From the NCBI RefSeq assembly GCF_001263175.1, contig NZ_CP012332.1:2105501-2169500 (forward strand): 64,000 bases of DNA, written 5' to 3'. The notes under the pieces are model-generated. The model was not told where the DNA came from, did no database searches, and saw only the letters and a list, made by a program, of their open reading frames with translations. Position numbers and translations under genes: made by a program. Below are positions 36,155 through 47,037 of the stretch, piece by piece (positions within the stretch are counted from its first letter, which is position 1; the number at the start of each line of letters is the position of its first letter). Source of the stretch: Vulgatibacter incomptus (GTDB lineage: Bacteria > Myxococcota > Myxococcia > Myxococcales > Vulgatibacteraceae).

Positions 36155-36618
36155 TCAGTGGTAGATGCCCCGCGACCCCGTGGCCCCCTCGCGAACCATC
36201 AGGTACGCGAGCTTGGAGAGGCGCAGATCGTCCACGCGCTGCCCCGATTCGGGGATCTGCAACCCTTCCGGGCCCCAGGAGGGCTCGAAGAGGATCGCGT
36301 TCGCCGCGCCGTCGTAGCCGAGCTGGACCAGGGAGTCCTGCGGATAGGTCCGGCAGTTCTTCGCACAACAGGTGAACGCCTCTTCCACCCGATACAGGCC
36401 CTCGGAGAGGAGCGGCTTGAGCGTCGCGGCCAGGGCGGCGCTCTGCACCGTGATCCCCCGGCTCGAGAAGTTCGCGCGGTTGTGAGCCCAGGACTCGGGC
36501 AGGTAGATCCCCGGACCCGGATCGCCGTGGTCGTGGAAGAGGACGAGCCGGCCCGCCGGGACCTGGCCGATCTCCTCGGTGGTCACGTAGAGGCCGCAGG
36601 GAGGAAACGTGGGGGCCA

Positions 36619-36619
<1 letters not shown>
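36155..36619 (-). CDS. Hypothetical protein coupled to speA
   Basis: I do not recognise the family of this 154-residue protein. It has no signal peptide or membrane helix and contains several conserved-looking features: a His/Asp-rich segment (LVLFHDHGDPGPG), a Cys cluster CCAKNC near residue 85, and a C-terminal helix LRLSKLAYLMVREG. The CCxxxC and HDH segments suggest metal binding, which is inference only. The ATG overlaps the speA TGA by one base, so it is co-translated with arginine decarboxylase. A function in or near polyamine or agmatine metabolism is possible but not shown. Confidence 0.7.
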
Positions 36620-38529
<1,910 letters not shown>

Positions 38530-38768
38530 CGAAGTCCACCTCGTCAAAAGCCGAAGAAGCGTCTCGGGCAGGGGGGCTGCTCTCGCTCCCTGTCGGGAGA
38601 AGAACAGCGCGCGCAGATACAATCAATCGCCGGCAAGATCAATCAGCCGGATCGCCTCCGGCTCATTCTCTAGTCCGGGGGACTTCGAGCCGGCCAGTGA
38701 ACCCCCGGGAGGCCTCCGGAGTTCCCGCCGTCGGACCGGCAGAAAGTGCCGAAAATCCTACAGGATCG

Positions 38769-41552
38769 CTAGGCGGCGGAGGGGATCAGCCGCAGGCCGG
38801 CGGGCAGCGTGTCGCCGAAGACCCGCATCTCGTCCTGGACGTCGAGCTCGGTCACCTCCCGGACCATCCGGCTCCAGCCCTCGGGCGCTCCCGCCGCCGC
38901 GAGCTTCGAGGCGACCTTGCCGCGCAGCTCCTCGGAGAGGTCGCGGGACCTGTCGCCCGTGGCCCTGGCGAGCTGGGCCGCAGCGAACGACGCGCCCTCG
39001 GCCTTCTTCCAGTCCAGGGGGAGCAGGCGCTCGACCCAATCCGACGCCGTCTGCTGGGGGACGACGTCGTGGGCGCTGCCGTAGAAGGGCTGCCGGGCGC
39101 CCAGCCTGCCGAGAGGCCACCACGACGCCCTGCCCCCCTCCATGCGGTGGAGGATCCAGCGCCCCGCCTCGACCTTGTCCGAGGCCGGGAGGCGCTCGAG
39201 CGACACGAGGAGCCGCACCATCTCGTCGAGGCCCTCGGCCTTGGGCCCCCTGGGCTTGGCGGGGAAGCGCCCCTCGGGCGGCTTGAGCCAGGGGCGCACC
39301 CACTCGAGGATCTGCCGCTGCTCGCCCTCATCGAGGCCGCCGGCCACGCGCCGCCACAGGATCCACCACTCGGACCAGTTCGCCTTCTCCGTGGTGTACT
39401 GCACCCCCTGTTGGAAGATCTTCCACAGCTCGCTGGCGCGCCAGCGATCAAGGGGCGCGCCGAAGCCCGGCCGCAGGCAGAAGCCGGCGAGCTGGAACCA
39501 GACCCGCTCGTGGTCCGCCGAGCGCCGCCTCTTCTGGGCGCCGCCGAAGACCACGCCCCATAGCTCGCGGTTGACCGCAGACGACCAGCCGTCGCGGGCT
39601 CCGAGGATCTTCTCCAGGGATCGCCAGACGTTCTTGATCTCCTTGGCGTCGACGGCCTGGGCGGTCTTTCCGAAGACCCGCTCCACGAGGTCCCGCGCCT
39701 CTTCGAAGCGCTTCGGGAGCTGATCGATGGGCGCCACCGCCGCGCCCCCACCCTCGCCCCGGAGGGAGAACTCGAGGCGCCAACGTCTCTCGGGCGGCTC
39801 GACGGTGCGCAGCGAGAGCTCGAGGGTGCCGATCTCGGTGAGGCCGGAGCCCAGGCGCACGGCCTCGGTGCGCTCGCGACCTGCGGCGGGCTTGGCTCCC
39901 GCCTCCGCCTCGCCCACGCGGAGGACGGTGTGGAGCGGCGGGAGCGGCTCGAGCTCGTCGTCCAGGTCGACCACGTCGCCCACCGCGTCGGAGCGATCGG
40001 CGGACGAGCTGTAGAGCGGGAAGGTCACGGGCTGGCCGACGACGAGCTCGAAGGTGCGGCTCTCCACTTCGAGAGCGCTGCCCTCCTCCATGCCTCGCGG
40101 CGCCACGCAGAGCGCGGCCCGATGGCCGCCCTTCCCCTCCACGGCCACGAAATAGGCCCTGGGCGAGCCGCCGGCGATCCGCACGCCCAGCCCCCGGCGC
40201 ACCAGCCCGTAATAGGTGGCCCCGCGCGCCACCGCGAGATCGAGGGACGCGTGGGAGAGGAGCGGCACCGGATCGCCGGGGAACCAGCCTTCGAAAACCT
40301 CGCCGAGGCGCTTGGTGACCGCGGGCGCGTTGAAGACGCCGCCGTTCAGGAGGAGGACGTCGGGCCGCGGGAGCCCGTCCGCCATGCGCGCGCCCGTCAT
40401 CGCCGCGGCCTGGGCGTGCCGCCGCAGGAAGGCGTTCACGTGGCGTGAGATCCCCGGATCGGAGGCGAAGGGGAGTCCCAGCTCGGTGAGGGCCACGCGC
40501 CCCTTCCGCGCGGGAAGCTCGTCCCGCGCCGTCTTGGGAAGGAAGCCGTCGAGGAGGATCCCCGCGGCCTCGGAGGCCTCGAGCTTGTAGCTCAGCCCGC
40601 CGCCGAGGAGCTTCGTGCCGCGGCCGAGAACGGAGATGCCGTATTCGGCGGGCCCCTGCCCCGAGAGCAGCGCCTCCTTCGCCTGGCGGCTGGCCTGGAC
40701 GAGGGCCGACCACTGGGCGGCGTCGAGCTTCGCGCCGAGCTTCGCCTCCACGTGGCGCGCGAGGGTCACGTCCATGTTGTCGCCGCCGAGCACCAGGTGG
40801 TCGCCAACCGCGATCCGCTCGAGGGCGGGAGGCCCCGAGGGACGCGGCGAGAGCTGCACCAGCGTCAGGTCCGTGGTGCCACCGCCCACATCGACCACGA
40901 GGGCGAGGCGCGCGTCGCCGATCGCGTCGGCGAGCCCTTCCTCGTGCTGGAGGATGAAGTCGTAGAACGCGGCCTGGGGCTCCTCGAGCAAGCGGGCGCG
41001 GGGGAGGCCTGCGCGCCGCGTCGCCTCCACGGTGAGCTCCCGGGCCACCTCGTCGAACGAGGCCGGAACGGTGAGGATCACCTCCTGTGCAGCGAGGGGA
41101 TTCGCCGGATGCGCAGCGTCCCAGGCGGCGCGCATGTGCGCCAGGATCCGCGCCGACGCCTCCACCGGCGAGAGCCTCGGCACGTCGTCGGGCGCGCCCC
41201 AGGGGAGGATCGCAGCAGTACGGTCGACACCAGCGTTCGAGAGCCAGCTCTTGGCCGAGGCCACGAGGCGCCCGGGCACCTTGCTCCCGAGGCGGCGCGC
41301 GAGCTCTCCCACCACGTAGGGAGGCTCGTCGCCCCACGGCAGCCGGGTGGCGCCGGCGGGGAGCTCGCCCTCGGCCGGCAGGTAGACCGTCGAGGGAAGG
41401 AGCGGGAGCTCGGCCACCTCGCCGGGCGCCACGAGCTGCGGCACCCGGAAGATCTCGATGGCCTTCTTGCCGATCGGGCTGAAGCCCATCGCCGAGTGGG
41501 TGGTGCCGAGGTCGATCCCGACCACGTATCGGGCCTTGCGCACGGAAGCCAT
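38769..41552 (-). CDS. Large Hsp70 (DnaK-like) protein with extended C-terminus
   Basis: This is an Hsp70-type ATPase of 927 residues. The nucleotide-binding domain starts GIDLGTTHSAMGF and includes the second phosphate loop VVDVGGGTTDLTL and the adenosine loop VLLNGGVFNAP. Unlike DnaK it lacks the usual EEVD-type end and has about 350 extra C-terminal residues with no canonical substrate-binding lid. The extension contains several conserved Trp-rich blocks (NWSEWWILWRRV, WWPLGRLGARQP) and probably corresponds to the DUF3731-type domain known from DnaK paralogs. It lies on the same strand as, and downstream of, a zinc-finger protein, a second Hsp70 and a DUF2760 protein. The start at ATG 41552 (ASVRKARYVVGID) has AGGGG upstream. 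Client and partners are unknown. Confidence 0.9.
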   Translation of the reverse strand: MASVRKARYVVGIDLGTTHSAMGFSPIGKKAIEIFRVPQLVAPGEVAELPLLPSTVYLPAEGELPAGATRLPWGDEPPYVVGELARRLGSKVPGRLVASAKSWLSNAGVDRTAAILPWGAPDDVPRLSPVEASARILAHMRAAWDAAHPANPLAAQEVILTVPASFDEVARELTVEATRRAGLPRARLLEEPQAAFYDFILQHEEGLADAIGDARLALVVDVGGGTTDLTLVQLSPRPSGPPALERIAVGDHLVLGGDNMDVTLARHVEAKLGAKLDAAQWSALVQASRQAKEALLSGQGPAEYGISVLGRGTKLLGGGLSYKLEASEAAGILLDGFLPKTARDELPARKGRVALTELGLPFASDPGISRHVNAFLRRHAQAAAMTGARMADGLPRPDVLLLNGGVFNAPAVTKRLGEVFEGWFPGDPVPLLSHASLDLAVARGATYYGLVRRGLGVRIAGGSPRAYFVAVEGKGGHRAALCVAPRGMEEGSALEVESRTFELVVGQPVTFPLYSSSADRSDAVGDVVDLDDELEPLPPLHTVLRVGEAEAGAKPAAGRERTEAVRLGSGLTEIGTLELSLRTVEPPERRWRLEFSLRGEGGGAAVAPIDQLPKRFEEARDLVERVFGKTAQAVDAKEIKNVWRSLEKILGARDGWSSAVNRELWGVVFGGAQKRRRSADHERVWFQLAGFCLRPGFGAPLDRWRASELWKIFQQGVQYTTEKANWSEWWILWRRVAGGLDEGEQRQILEWVRPWLKPPEGRFPAKPRGPKAEGLDEMVRLLVSLERLPASDKVEAGRWILHRMEGGRASWWPLGRLGARQPFYGSAHDVVPQQTASDWVERLLPLDWKKAEGASFAAAQLARATGDRSRDLSEELRGKVASKLAAAGAPEGWSRMVREVTELDVQDEMRVFGDTLPAGLRLIPSAA

Positions 41553-41646
41553 GACGCCCCTTCGCCTTCGACTTTGTGAAGGCGGATGCTCCGACACGGT
41601 TTGCCGCGCCGGGAGGGGAGTTGCAACCAGGCTTTCGCGCGGCCGA

Positions 41647-42021
41647 TCACTGAAGCATCGGCAAGCCGAGCTCCTGCATCATCCAGAAGCCGAGGCGCGG
41701 CGTCTGGTTTGCGCTGGCCCGGAGCTGGTGACGGTGTCCGGCGTCGAGCGCCTGATCGATCTCCTCGGTCCCGAGGTAGGCCTCGTCGGCGTAGCACCAG
41801 GCCCAGTCCTCCGCCTGCGAGAACGCGCGGATGATCGGATGGCCCGTCGACGCGAAGTGCTGCTCGGCGTGCCGGCCCGGGGAGCTGTTGCAGCAGCCTA
41901 CGTGCCCGCAGGTCAGGCAGAGCCGAAGCTCGACCCACTTGCCTCCGGTTCGCAAACACTCGGCACAACCATCGGTCCTGGGCTGAACGTGGCGAATTCG
42001 GCTGAGGTGTCTGCAGACCAT
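41647..42021 (-). CDS. UBP-type zinc-finger protein
   Basis: This is a 124-residue protein made of one ZnF-UBP domain, the fold that in eukaryotes grips the free C-terminus of ubiquitin. The ligand pattern is complete: Cys3-x-His5, Cys19-x2-Cys22, Cys35-x2-Cys38 followed by GHVGCC, and His51, His55 and His61. AGGAGCATCC precedes the chosen ATG. Residues after 62 (AWCYADEAYLG) follow the family's end. It lies between two Hsp70 genes on the same strand. Bacterial members of this family are uncharacterised. A role in recognising a protein C-terminus or a redox/zinc partner of the chaperones is inference. Confidence 0.87.
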   Translation of the reverse strand: MVCRHLSRIRHVQPRTDGCAECLRTGGKWVELRLCLTCGHVGCCNSSPGRHAEQHFASTGHPIIRAFSQAEDWAWCYADEAYLGTEEIDQALDAGHRHQLRASANQTPRLGFWMMQELGLPMLQ

Positions 42022-42176
42022 GGATGCTCCTGGCAAAGAGGCGCCGGGAGCACATGCCCCCGGATCTTCCACCAAGCTTCGCCTGCGTTTCCGGGTCTGC
42101 AACCGGCCCGCCCGCTCGGTCGGGTCGCGTCCTCCACCCCCGAAGTGAACGGGAACGGGGCACCGCGTTCGAGCGG

Positions 42177-42322
42177 GCGGAGCCGAAGGCGGAGCAGACG
42201 AACAGACGAGCGTTTCCGCGCACGCGAAGCCGGAGGCGGAGCAACGGAAGAGTGCGACCGCGCGCAGCGCGGCTGAAGAAGTCGGGCCCGCTTCTGCGGG
42301 GCCGATTTCTTCACACGCTCTG
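42177..42322 (+). repeat. Dispersed palindromic element, copy 4
   Basis: This is the longest copy. The left half is partly duplicated: AGCCGAAGGCGGAGCAGACG recurs as AGCCGGAGGCGGAGCAACGG. The terminal hairpin 42275-42312 has arms GAAGAAGTCGG-CCCGC and its near complement. The right end stops seven bases from the stop codon of the 600-residue Hsp70 gene. The whole 307-base gap 42022-42328 is mostly this element. Confidence 0.8.
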
Positions 42323-42328
42323 AGGCGT

Positions 42329-44131
42329 TCACTCTCCGCGAACGTCGTACTCGAGCTTCCAGCGACGGCCGCTCGCCTCCTCCTCGGCGGAGAGCTCGAG
42401 GGTGCCGACCTCGGTCACCTTCGCGTGCAGGCGCACGGGCACGATCTGGCCCTGCTCGCCCTGCAGCGTGGTCTCGATGGGAGCGAGCTCGTCGAGGCCC
42501 GTGGGCTCGATCATGGCGCCGATCGGATCCTCGCGCCTCGTCGAGGACGCGAAGAAGCGGAAGGCCGCCGGCTCGCCCACCACCAGCCCGAGCGTGCCGG
42601 GGAGCGTGGTCTCGCTCCCCTCCTCCATCCCGAAGGGCGCCACGCAGATCGCGTCGATCCTCGGCGGGATCCCGGGGACGGCGAGCTCGGCCCGCTCCAT
42701 GCCCACGTAGTAGGAGCGCGCGGTGCCGCCGCGGATCCGCACGCCCAGGCCCCGCCGCACCCGGCCGTAGTAGGCCGCGCCACGGCAGACCGCGAGGTCG
42801 GGATCCGCTCCCTCCAGGACCGTCACCTTCCGCCCGCCCTCCGCGGCGATCCAGCCATCGAGGACCTCGACGATCCGATCGCGCAGGAGCGGCGCCTTGG
42901 TGACGCCGCCGTTGAAGAGCACGGCGGTCGGGTGGAGGAAGCTGCGCCCCTCCGCGTGGACGCCCTCCGGCAGCACCACCGCGGCGCCGAGCTGCCTCCC
43001 GAGGAAGGCGGCGAGGTGCCGCGTGACGCCGGGATCGTGGGCGAACGGCAGCCCGAGGGCGGTGAGGCCCAGGCGCCGCGGGAGCTGCGGCCTCGCGTCG
43101 CTGGCCACTCGGGGGAAGAAGCCGTCGACCAGGGTGGCGTCGAGCTCGGCGCGCGAGAGCTCCGAGCGGATCGCGCCGCCGACGAGCTTGCTGCCCCGCC
43201 CCGGGATCACCACGGGCATGGCGCCGAGGGAGGGATCCGCGAAGAGGCCCTCCTTGGCGACGCGGCACCCGTGGGTGAGGGCGCGGAGCTGCCAGTCGTC
43301 CAGGCTCTTGCCCTCGGCCTCGAGCCGCGCCTTCACCGTGTGTGCGAGGGCGAGATCCATGTTGTCGCCGCCCAGCAGGATGTGGTCGCCGACGGCCACG
43401 CGGGAGAGCTGGAGGTTGCCCTCCTCCTCCAGGACCGCGATGAGCGAGAAGTCGACGGTGCCGCCGCCGATGTCGCAGACCAGGATCAGGTCGCCGACCT
43501 GGACCTGCTTGCGCCAGCCCTCGCCGCTCGCCGACACCCAGGCGTAGAGCGCGGCCTGGGGCTCCTCCAGCAGCGTCAGTCGCTCGCCGAGCCCGGCGGC
43601 GTGCGCGGCCTCCACCGTGAGCTCCCGCGCAACGGCGTCGAAGGAGGCCGGCACGGTGAGGACGAGCTCCTGCTCCTCGAGAGGCGACTCGGGATGGGCC
43701 GCGTTCCAGGCCTCGCGCACGTGGCCGAGGTAGCGGGCGGAGGCCTCGACGGGCGAGACCTTCCGGACTTCGTCGGGCGAGCCCCACGGCAGGATCGCGG
43801 CGTGGCGATCGACGCCGGCGTGGGAGAGCCAGCTCTTGGCCGACGACACCAGACGGGCCGGGACCCGCGCCCCCTGATCCCGGGCGAAGGAACCCACGAC
43901 GAAGTCGCGGTCGGACGCCCACGGAAGCGCGATCGCGCCGGCGGGGAGCTCCACCTCTCCGGGGACGTAGAGGAAGGAGGGGAGCAGGTCGCGGTCGGAG
44001 ACCTCGCCCGAGTGCACGACCTGCGGCAACGGAAAGACCGCAGGGACGGAGTCGCCCTCGGCGGGCGCCCCAGCGAGGCCCACGTTGGTGGTCCCCAGGT
44101 CGATACCGATGACGTAGGTCGGCGAGGCCAC
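42329..44131 (-). CDS. Hsp70 (DnaK-like) protein
   Basis: This is an Hsp70-type ATPase of 600 residues. The nucleotide-binding domain begins GIDLGTTNVGLAG, with the second phosphate loop VCDIGGGTVDFSL, the connecting GGDNMDLALAH and the adenosine loop VLFNGGVTKAP. It is paralogous to the 927-residue protein downstream (shared SAKSWLSHAGVDR / AILPWG block) but stops soon after the ATPase domain with a short beta-rich tail. The GTG start lies one base beyond the stop of the DUF2760 gene, so the two are coupled. It probably forms a functional set with DUF2760 and the large Hsp70. The J-protein and exchange factor are not in the window. Confidence 0.92.
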   Translation of the reverse strand: MASPTYVIGIDLGTTNVGLAGAPAEGDSVPAVFPLPQVVHSGEVSDRDLLPSFLYVPGEVELPAGAIALPWASDRDFVVGSFARDQGARVPARLVSSAKSWLSHAGVDRHAAILPWGSPDEVRKVSPVEASARYLGHVREAWNAAHPESPLEEQELVLTVPASFDAVARELTVEAAHAAGLGERLTLLEEPQAALYAWVSASGEGWRKQVQVGDLILVCDIGGGTVDFSLIAVLEEEGNLQLSRVAVGDHILLGGDNMDLALAHTVKARLEAEGKSLDDWQLRALTHGCRVAKEGLFADPSLGAMPVVIPGRGSKLVGGAIRSELSRAELDATLVDGFFPRVASDARPQLPRRLGLTALGLPFAHDPGVTRHLAAFLGRQLGAAVVLPEGVHAEGRSFLHPTAVLFNGGVTKAPLLRDRIVEVLDGWIAAEGGRKVTVLEGADPDLAVCRGAAYYGRVRRGLGVRIRGGTARSYYVGMERAELAVPGIPPRIDAICVAPFGMEEGSETTLPGTLGLVVGEPAAFRFFASSTRREDPIGAMIEPTGLDELAPIETTLQGEQGQIVPVRLHAKVTEVGTLELSAEEEASGRRWKLEYDVRGE

Positions 44132-44132
44132 C

Positions 44133-44717
44133 CTAGAGCTCCACCTCGGCAGGGGCGATCACGGTCGCCTCGTGGCCCGCGGCCAGCGTGGGGAACCGGA
44201 CTTCGGTCGCCTTCCACCCAGGGTGAGCGAGCCTTCCACGGAACGGAGGCTGCCCGGTCACGTTGCCGGTGAGGCGCACGCGGGCCGCGTCGAAGCCGGC
44301 GGGGACCGTCACGGCGGCGCCCTCCTCCTCGTCGCGGATCGGCGCGAAGCGCACGTACTGCGCGAGGGCCTTTCGGCAGCCTTCGTGGACGATGCGCGCG
44401 GCGGCGCCGACCTGATCGTCGCTGGCGGCGGCGATCTCCTCCTGGAGGAAGTCGACGAAGCGGCCGTCGCGCTGGAGGATCGCGAGGAGCTGGAGCGCCG
44501 AGGCGGCCTGCTCCTCCTTCGAGGGGGCCTTCGGCTCCACGACCCGAGGCGCCTCCGGGGCCTTCGGCGCAGGCGCCGGCGCGGGGAGCGCGGGGACCTC
44601 GCCGCGTTCCAGGCTCTTCTGGACGAGCGATGCGGCCAGCCCGTCGAAGAGCACCTTCCAGGGCAACCAGATTGCCATCCACAGCCGGGCGAAGAACCCG
44701 AGACGACTCGTTTCCAT
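44133..44717 (-). CDS. DUF2760 protein
   Basis: This 194-residue protein belongs, as far as I can judge from its pattern, to DUF2760, a family of unknown function found upstream of Hsp70 genes. It begins with an amphipathic helix (GFFARLWMAIWLPWKVLF), has an Ala/Pro/Glu-rich linker (about 45-70), a helical part with LQLLAILQRDGRFVDFLQEE, and ends in a beta-rich region with FRGRLAHPGWKATEVRFP. The N-terminal helix could touch the membrane. The ATG at 44717 is preferred over 44738 because AGGG is eight bases upstream. It is the first gene of the Hsp70 set and is coupled to the 600-residue Hsp70. Confidence 0.82.
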   Translation of the reverse strand: METSRLGFFARLWMAIWLPWKVLFDGLAASLVQKSLERGEVPALPAPAPAPKAPEAPRVVEPKAPSKEEQAASALQLLAILQRDGRFVDFLQEEIAAASDDQVGAAARIVHEGCRKALAQYVRFAPIRDEEEGAAVTVPAGFDAARVRLTGNVTGQPPFRGRLAHPGWKATEVRFPTLAAGHEATVIAPAEVEL

Positions 44718-44837
44718 GGCGCTCACCCTTCGGGCCACGAGCCCGTGGCAAAGAGGGCGTTCCTACCGCCGCACACGGCCGAATGCCAGGGAAACGAGCC
44801 GCTTCTGGTTGGAGTCAAACCGTCCCGTCGGTGGTCC

Positions 44838-45248
44838 TCAGAACCCGGCGCCCGGCCCGACACCCTGGTGGCCGCCGCCCCGCTCCGCCGGCGACCCCGG
44901 GGACCGCGGGCCCTGCTCGCCGCCCGGGCAGTTGCATCCCTGCCTCGCCTGCGCCGCCTGACCGAGCTTCTGCGCGGCGTTGCGGGCGTCCTGGAGCGCC
45001 TGGGGATCCTGGGCCGGCGCCGAGAAGCGGACCACCGCGCCGTCCGGCGTGGACTCCACCCGCACCATCGACCCTTCCTGGATCGCCTTCTGCGACGCCG
45101 CCGTGGCGTCGCCCATCGGACAGGCCCCGGCGAAGCCGCCTTCGTATTCGCCCGGATTCCTCTCCTCCGCCTGGGCCGACGCCGCGAGCGGCAGCGCCAT
45201 CAGGCCGAAGCCGAGCACCGCCATCGCCACCTTCCGAAACCGCACCAT
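44838..45248 (-). CDS. Hypothetical exported protein
   Basis: I do not recognise this 136-residue protein. It has a signal peptide (MVRFRKVAMAVLGFGLMALPLAASAQA) cut near residue 26. The mature part holds three Cys (GACPMGD and GCNCPGG) and ends in a Gly/Pro-rich tail that looks disordered. The ATG is chosen over a GTG three codons earlier because GGAGG is eight bases upstream. It is periplasmic or secreted. It lies alone between the DUF2760 gene and the aldehyde dehydrogenase gene on the same strand. The Cys-Pro-Met pattern could bind copper or zinc, given the metal-efflux genes a few kilobases on; that is speculation. Confidence 0.65.
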   Translation of the reverse strand: MVRFRKVAMAVLGFGLMALPLAASAQAEERNPGEYEGGFAGACPMGDATAASQKAIQEGSMVRVESTPDGAVVRFSAPAQDPQALQDARNAAQKLGQAAQARQGCNCPGGEQGPRSPGSPAERGGGHQGVGPGAGF

Positions 45249-45323
45249 CGTCGCCACCTCCGAGAACGCCCCTCGGAGGAAGCATCGGTTGCGATCGTTC
45301 GATTTTCACCTACCCGAAGACCG

Positions 45324-46943
45324 TCACCCGATTCCCGGGATCCGTCGCCAGGCTTGGAGCAGGCCCGTCATCAGCTGGGAATAGCGGCGGCCCGCCGTGG
45401 CTCCCTGGGGCGCGGCGAGGAGCGGCCCCCTCTCGTGGGCGATGGTCTTCGACTCGGTGTACTTGCGGATGCCTTCGCGCCCGTGGCGCCTGCCGATCCC
45501 CGAGTCCTTGATGCCGCCCATGGGGGAGTCGACGCTCCCCCAGGCTGCGGCGTAGGGCTCGTTGATGTTCACGGTGCCGGCCCGGACCTGCTCCGCGATC
45601 GCCCGCCCCTTGGCGTGATCCCGGGTCCAGACGCTCGCGGAGAGGCCGTAGCGGCTGTCGTTTGCGCGCTCGACGGCCTCGTCGTCGCTCCGGAAGCGGT
45701 AGACCGAGACCACCGGGCCGAAGGTCTCGTCACGAAAGACCCGCATCTCCCCCTGCACGTTCTCGAGGATCGTGGGCTCGTAGAAGTACGGGCCGAGATC
45801 CGGGCGAGATCGCCCGCCGGCGAGGACGCTCGCGCCCTTGGCGACGGCCTCCTCCACGTGCGCCTCCACCGCGTGGAGCTGCCTGCTCGAAGTCAGCGAG
45901 CCCATGTCGACGCCGTAGTCGAGGGCCGAGCCCAAGCGGAGCGCCCGCGTCTTCTCCACGAAGCGGTGGACGAAAGTCTCGTAGATCTTCGAGTGCACGT
46001 AGAGGCGCTCGATGGAGATGCAGCTCTGCCCACCGCTCGTGAAGCAGCCTTGCACCGCTCCCGCCACCGCCTTCTCGAGGTCGGCATCCGCGAGGACGAT
46101 CATCGCGTTCTTGCCGCCGAGCTCGAGCGAGCAGTCGATGAGCTTCTCGCCGGCGTCTCGGGCGATCTTCCGGCCCGTCTCCGTGCTGCCCGTGAACGAG
46201 ATGAAGTCGACCGATTCGATCAGCGCCGGCCCGATCTCGCTCCCCTGGCCGGTGACCACCTGGAAGAGGCTCGGAGGGAGGCCCGAATCCACCAGGAGCT
46301 CAACCGCCCACAGCGCCGAGAAGGGCGTCTCATGGTCGGGCTTGAGCACGACCCCGTTCCCGGCGAGCAGCGCGGGGATCGCGTCGGTGATGGAGAGGAT
46401 CAGCGGGTAGTTCCAGGGCGAGATGAAACCGACCACGCCCTTGGGCTGGAAGGTCTCCCAGGTGGTGGTCATCCCCGGGATGGCGCCCCTGCGCTTGCGG
46501 GCCTTCAGGTGTTCCTCTGCCGAGTTGGCGTAGTAGCGCGAGACGATAGCGGTATCCATCACCTCCTCGAACGCGTGGCGCCTCGCCTTGCCGCTCTCGA
46601 GCTGGATGAGATCGAGGATCTCGTCCTGGCGCGACAGGACGCGATCGTGGAACCGCAGGAAGATCCGCCTCCGGTGCGCCGGGCGGGTGTGGGACCAGAT
46701 GCGCTGCGCCTCGCCGGCGCGCCGGGCCGCTTCGCGGACGTCCTCGGCGTTGCACCTCGGGACGTGGCCGAGCACCTCGCCGGAGAACGGGAGGTACACG
46801 GGGATCGCGTCCCTCCCGCCCAGGCTCGTCACGCGGGAGGAGAGACGATCCAGCATCCCCTGGTCGATCCGCCCGCGGGCTCCGCTCGCCTTGGCAGCGG
46901 CGGGCCTGCCGCCAGCGGAAGGCCGTACCGATTCGCTCTCCAT
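45324..46943 (-). CDS. NAD(P)-dependent aldehyde dehydrogenase
   Basis: This cytoplasmic enzyme of 539 residues oxidises an aldehyde to its acid. The ALDH landmarks are complete: Asn178 (SPWNYP), Lys201 (LKPDHETPFSA), Glu274 (LELGGKN) and nucleophile Cys308 (SGGQSCIS). The C-terminal ETFGPVV block follows. It resembles succinate-semialdehyde dehydrogenases and the long-chain group, but the substrate cannot be fixed. The N-terminal 35 residues are extra and low-complexity. It is next to the copper-efflux genes on the same strand with 94 bases between, so it is probably transcribed separately. Confidence 0.93.
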   Translation of the reverse strand: MESESVRPSAGGRPAAAKASGARGRIDQGMLDRLSSRVTSLGGRDAIPVYLPFSGEVLGHVPRCNAEDVREAARRAGEAQRIWSHTRPAHRRRIFLRFHDRVLSRQDEILDLIQLESGKARRHAFEEVMDTAIVSRYYANSAEEHLKARKRRGAIPGMTTTWETFQPKGVVGFISPWNYPLILSITDAIPALLAGNGVVLKPDHETPFSALWAVELLVDSGLPPSLFQVVTGQGSEIGPALIESVDFISFTGSTETGRKIARDAGEKLIDCSLELGGKNAMIVLADADLEKAVAGAVQGCFTSGGQSCISIERLYVHSKIYETFVHRFVEKTRALRLGSALDYGVDMGSLTSSRQLHAVEAHVEEAVAKGASVLAGGRSRPDLGPYFYEPTILENVQGEMRVFRDETFGPVVSVYRFRSDDEAVERANDSRYGLSASVWTRDHAKGRAIAEQVRAGTVNINEPYAAAWGSVDSPMGGIKDSGIGRRHGREGIRKYTESKTIAHERGPLLAAPQGATAGRRYSQLMTGLLQAWRRIPGIG

Positions 46944-47037
46944 CTGGTCCTCCGTTCGACGGGGTGGGCACGACGTTGCGCACCCATCCCCGGCCGGGCA
47001 AGCGACCCTCCCTTCGGGACGCCCTGGAGAGACCGGA

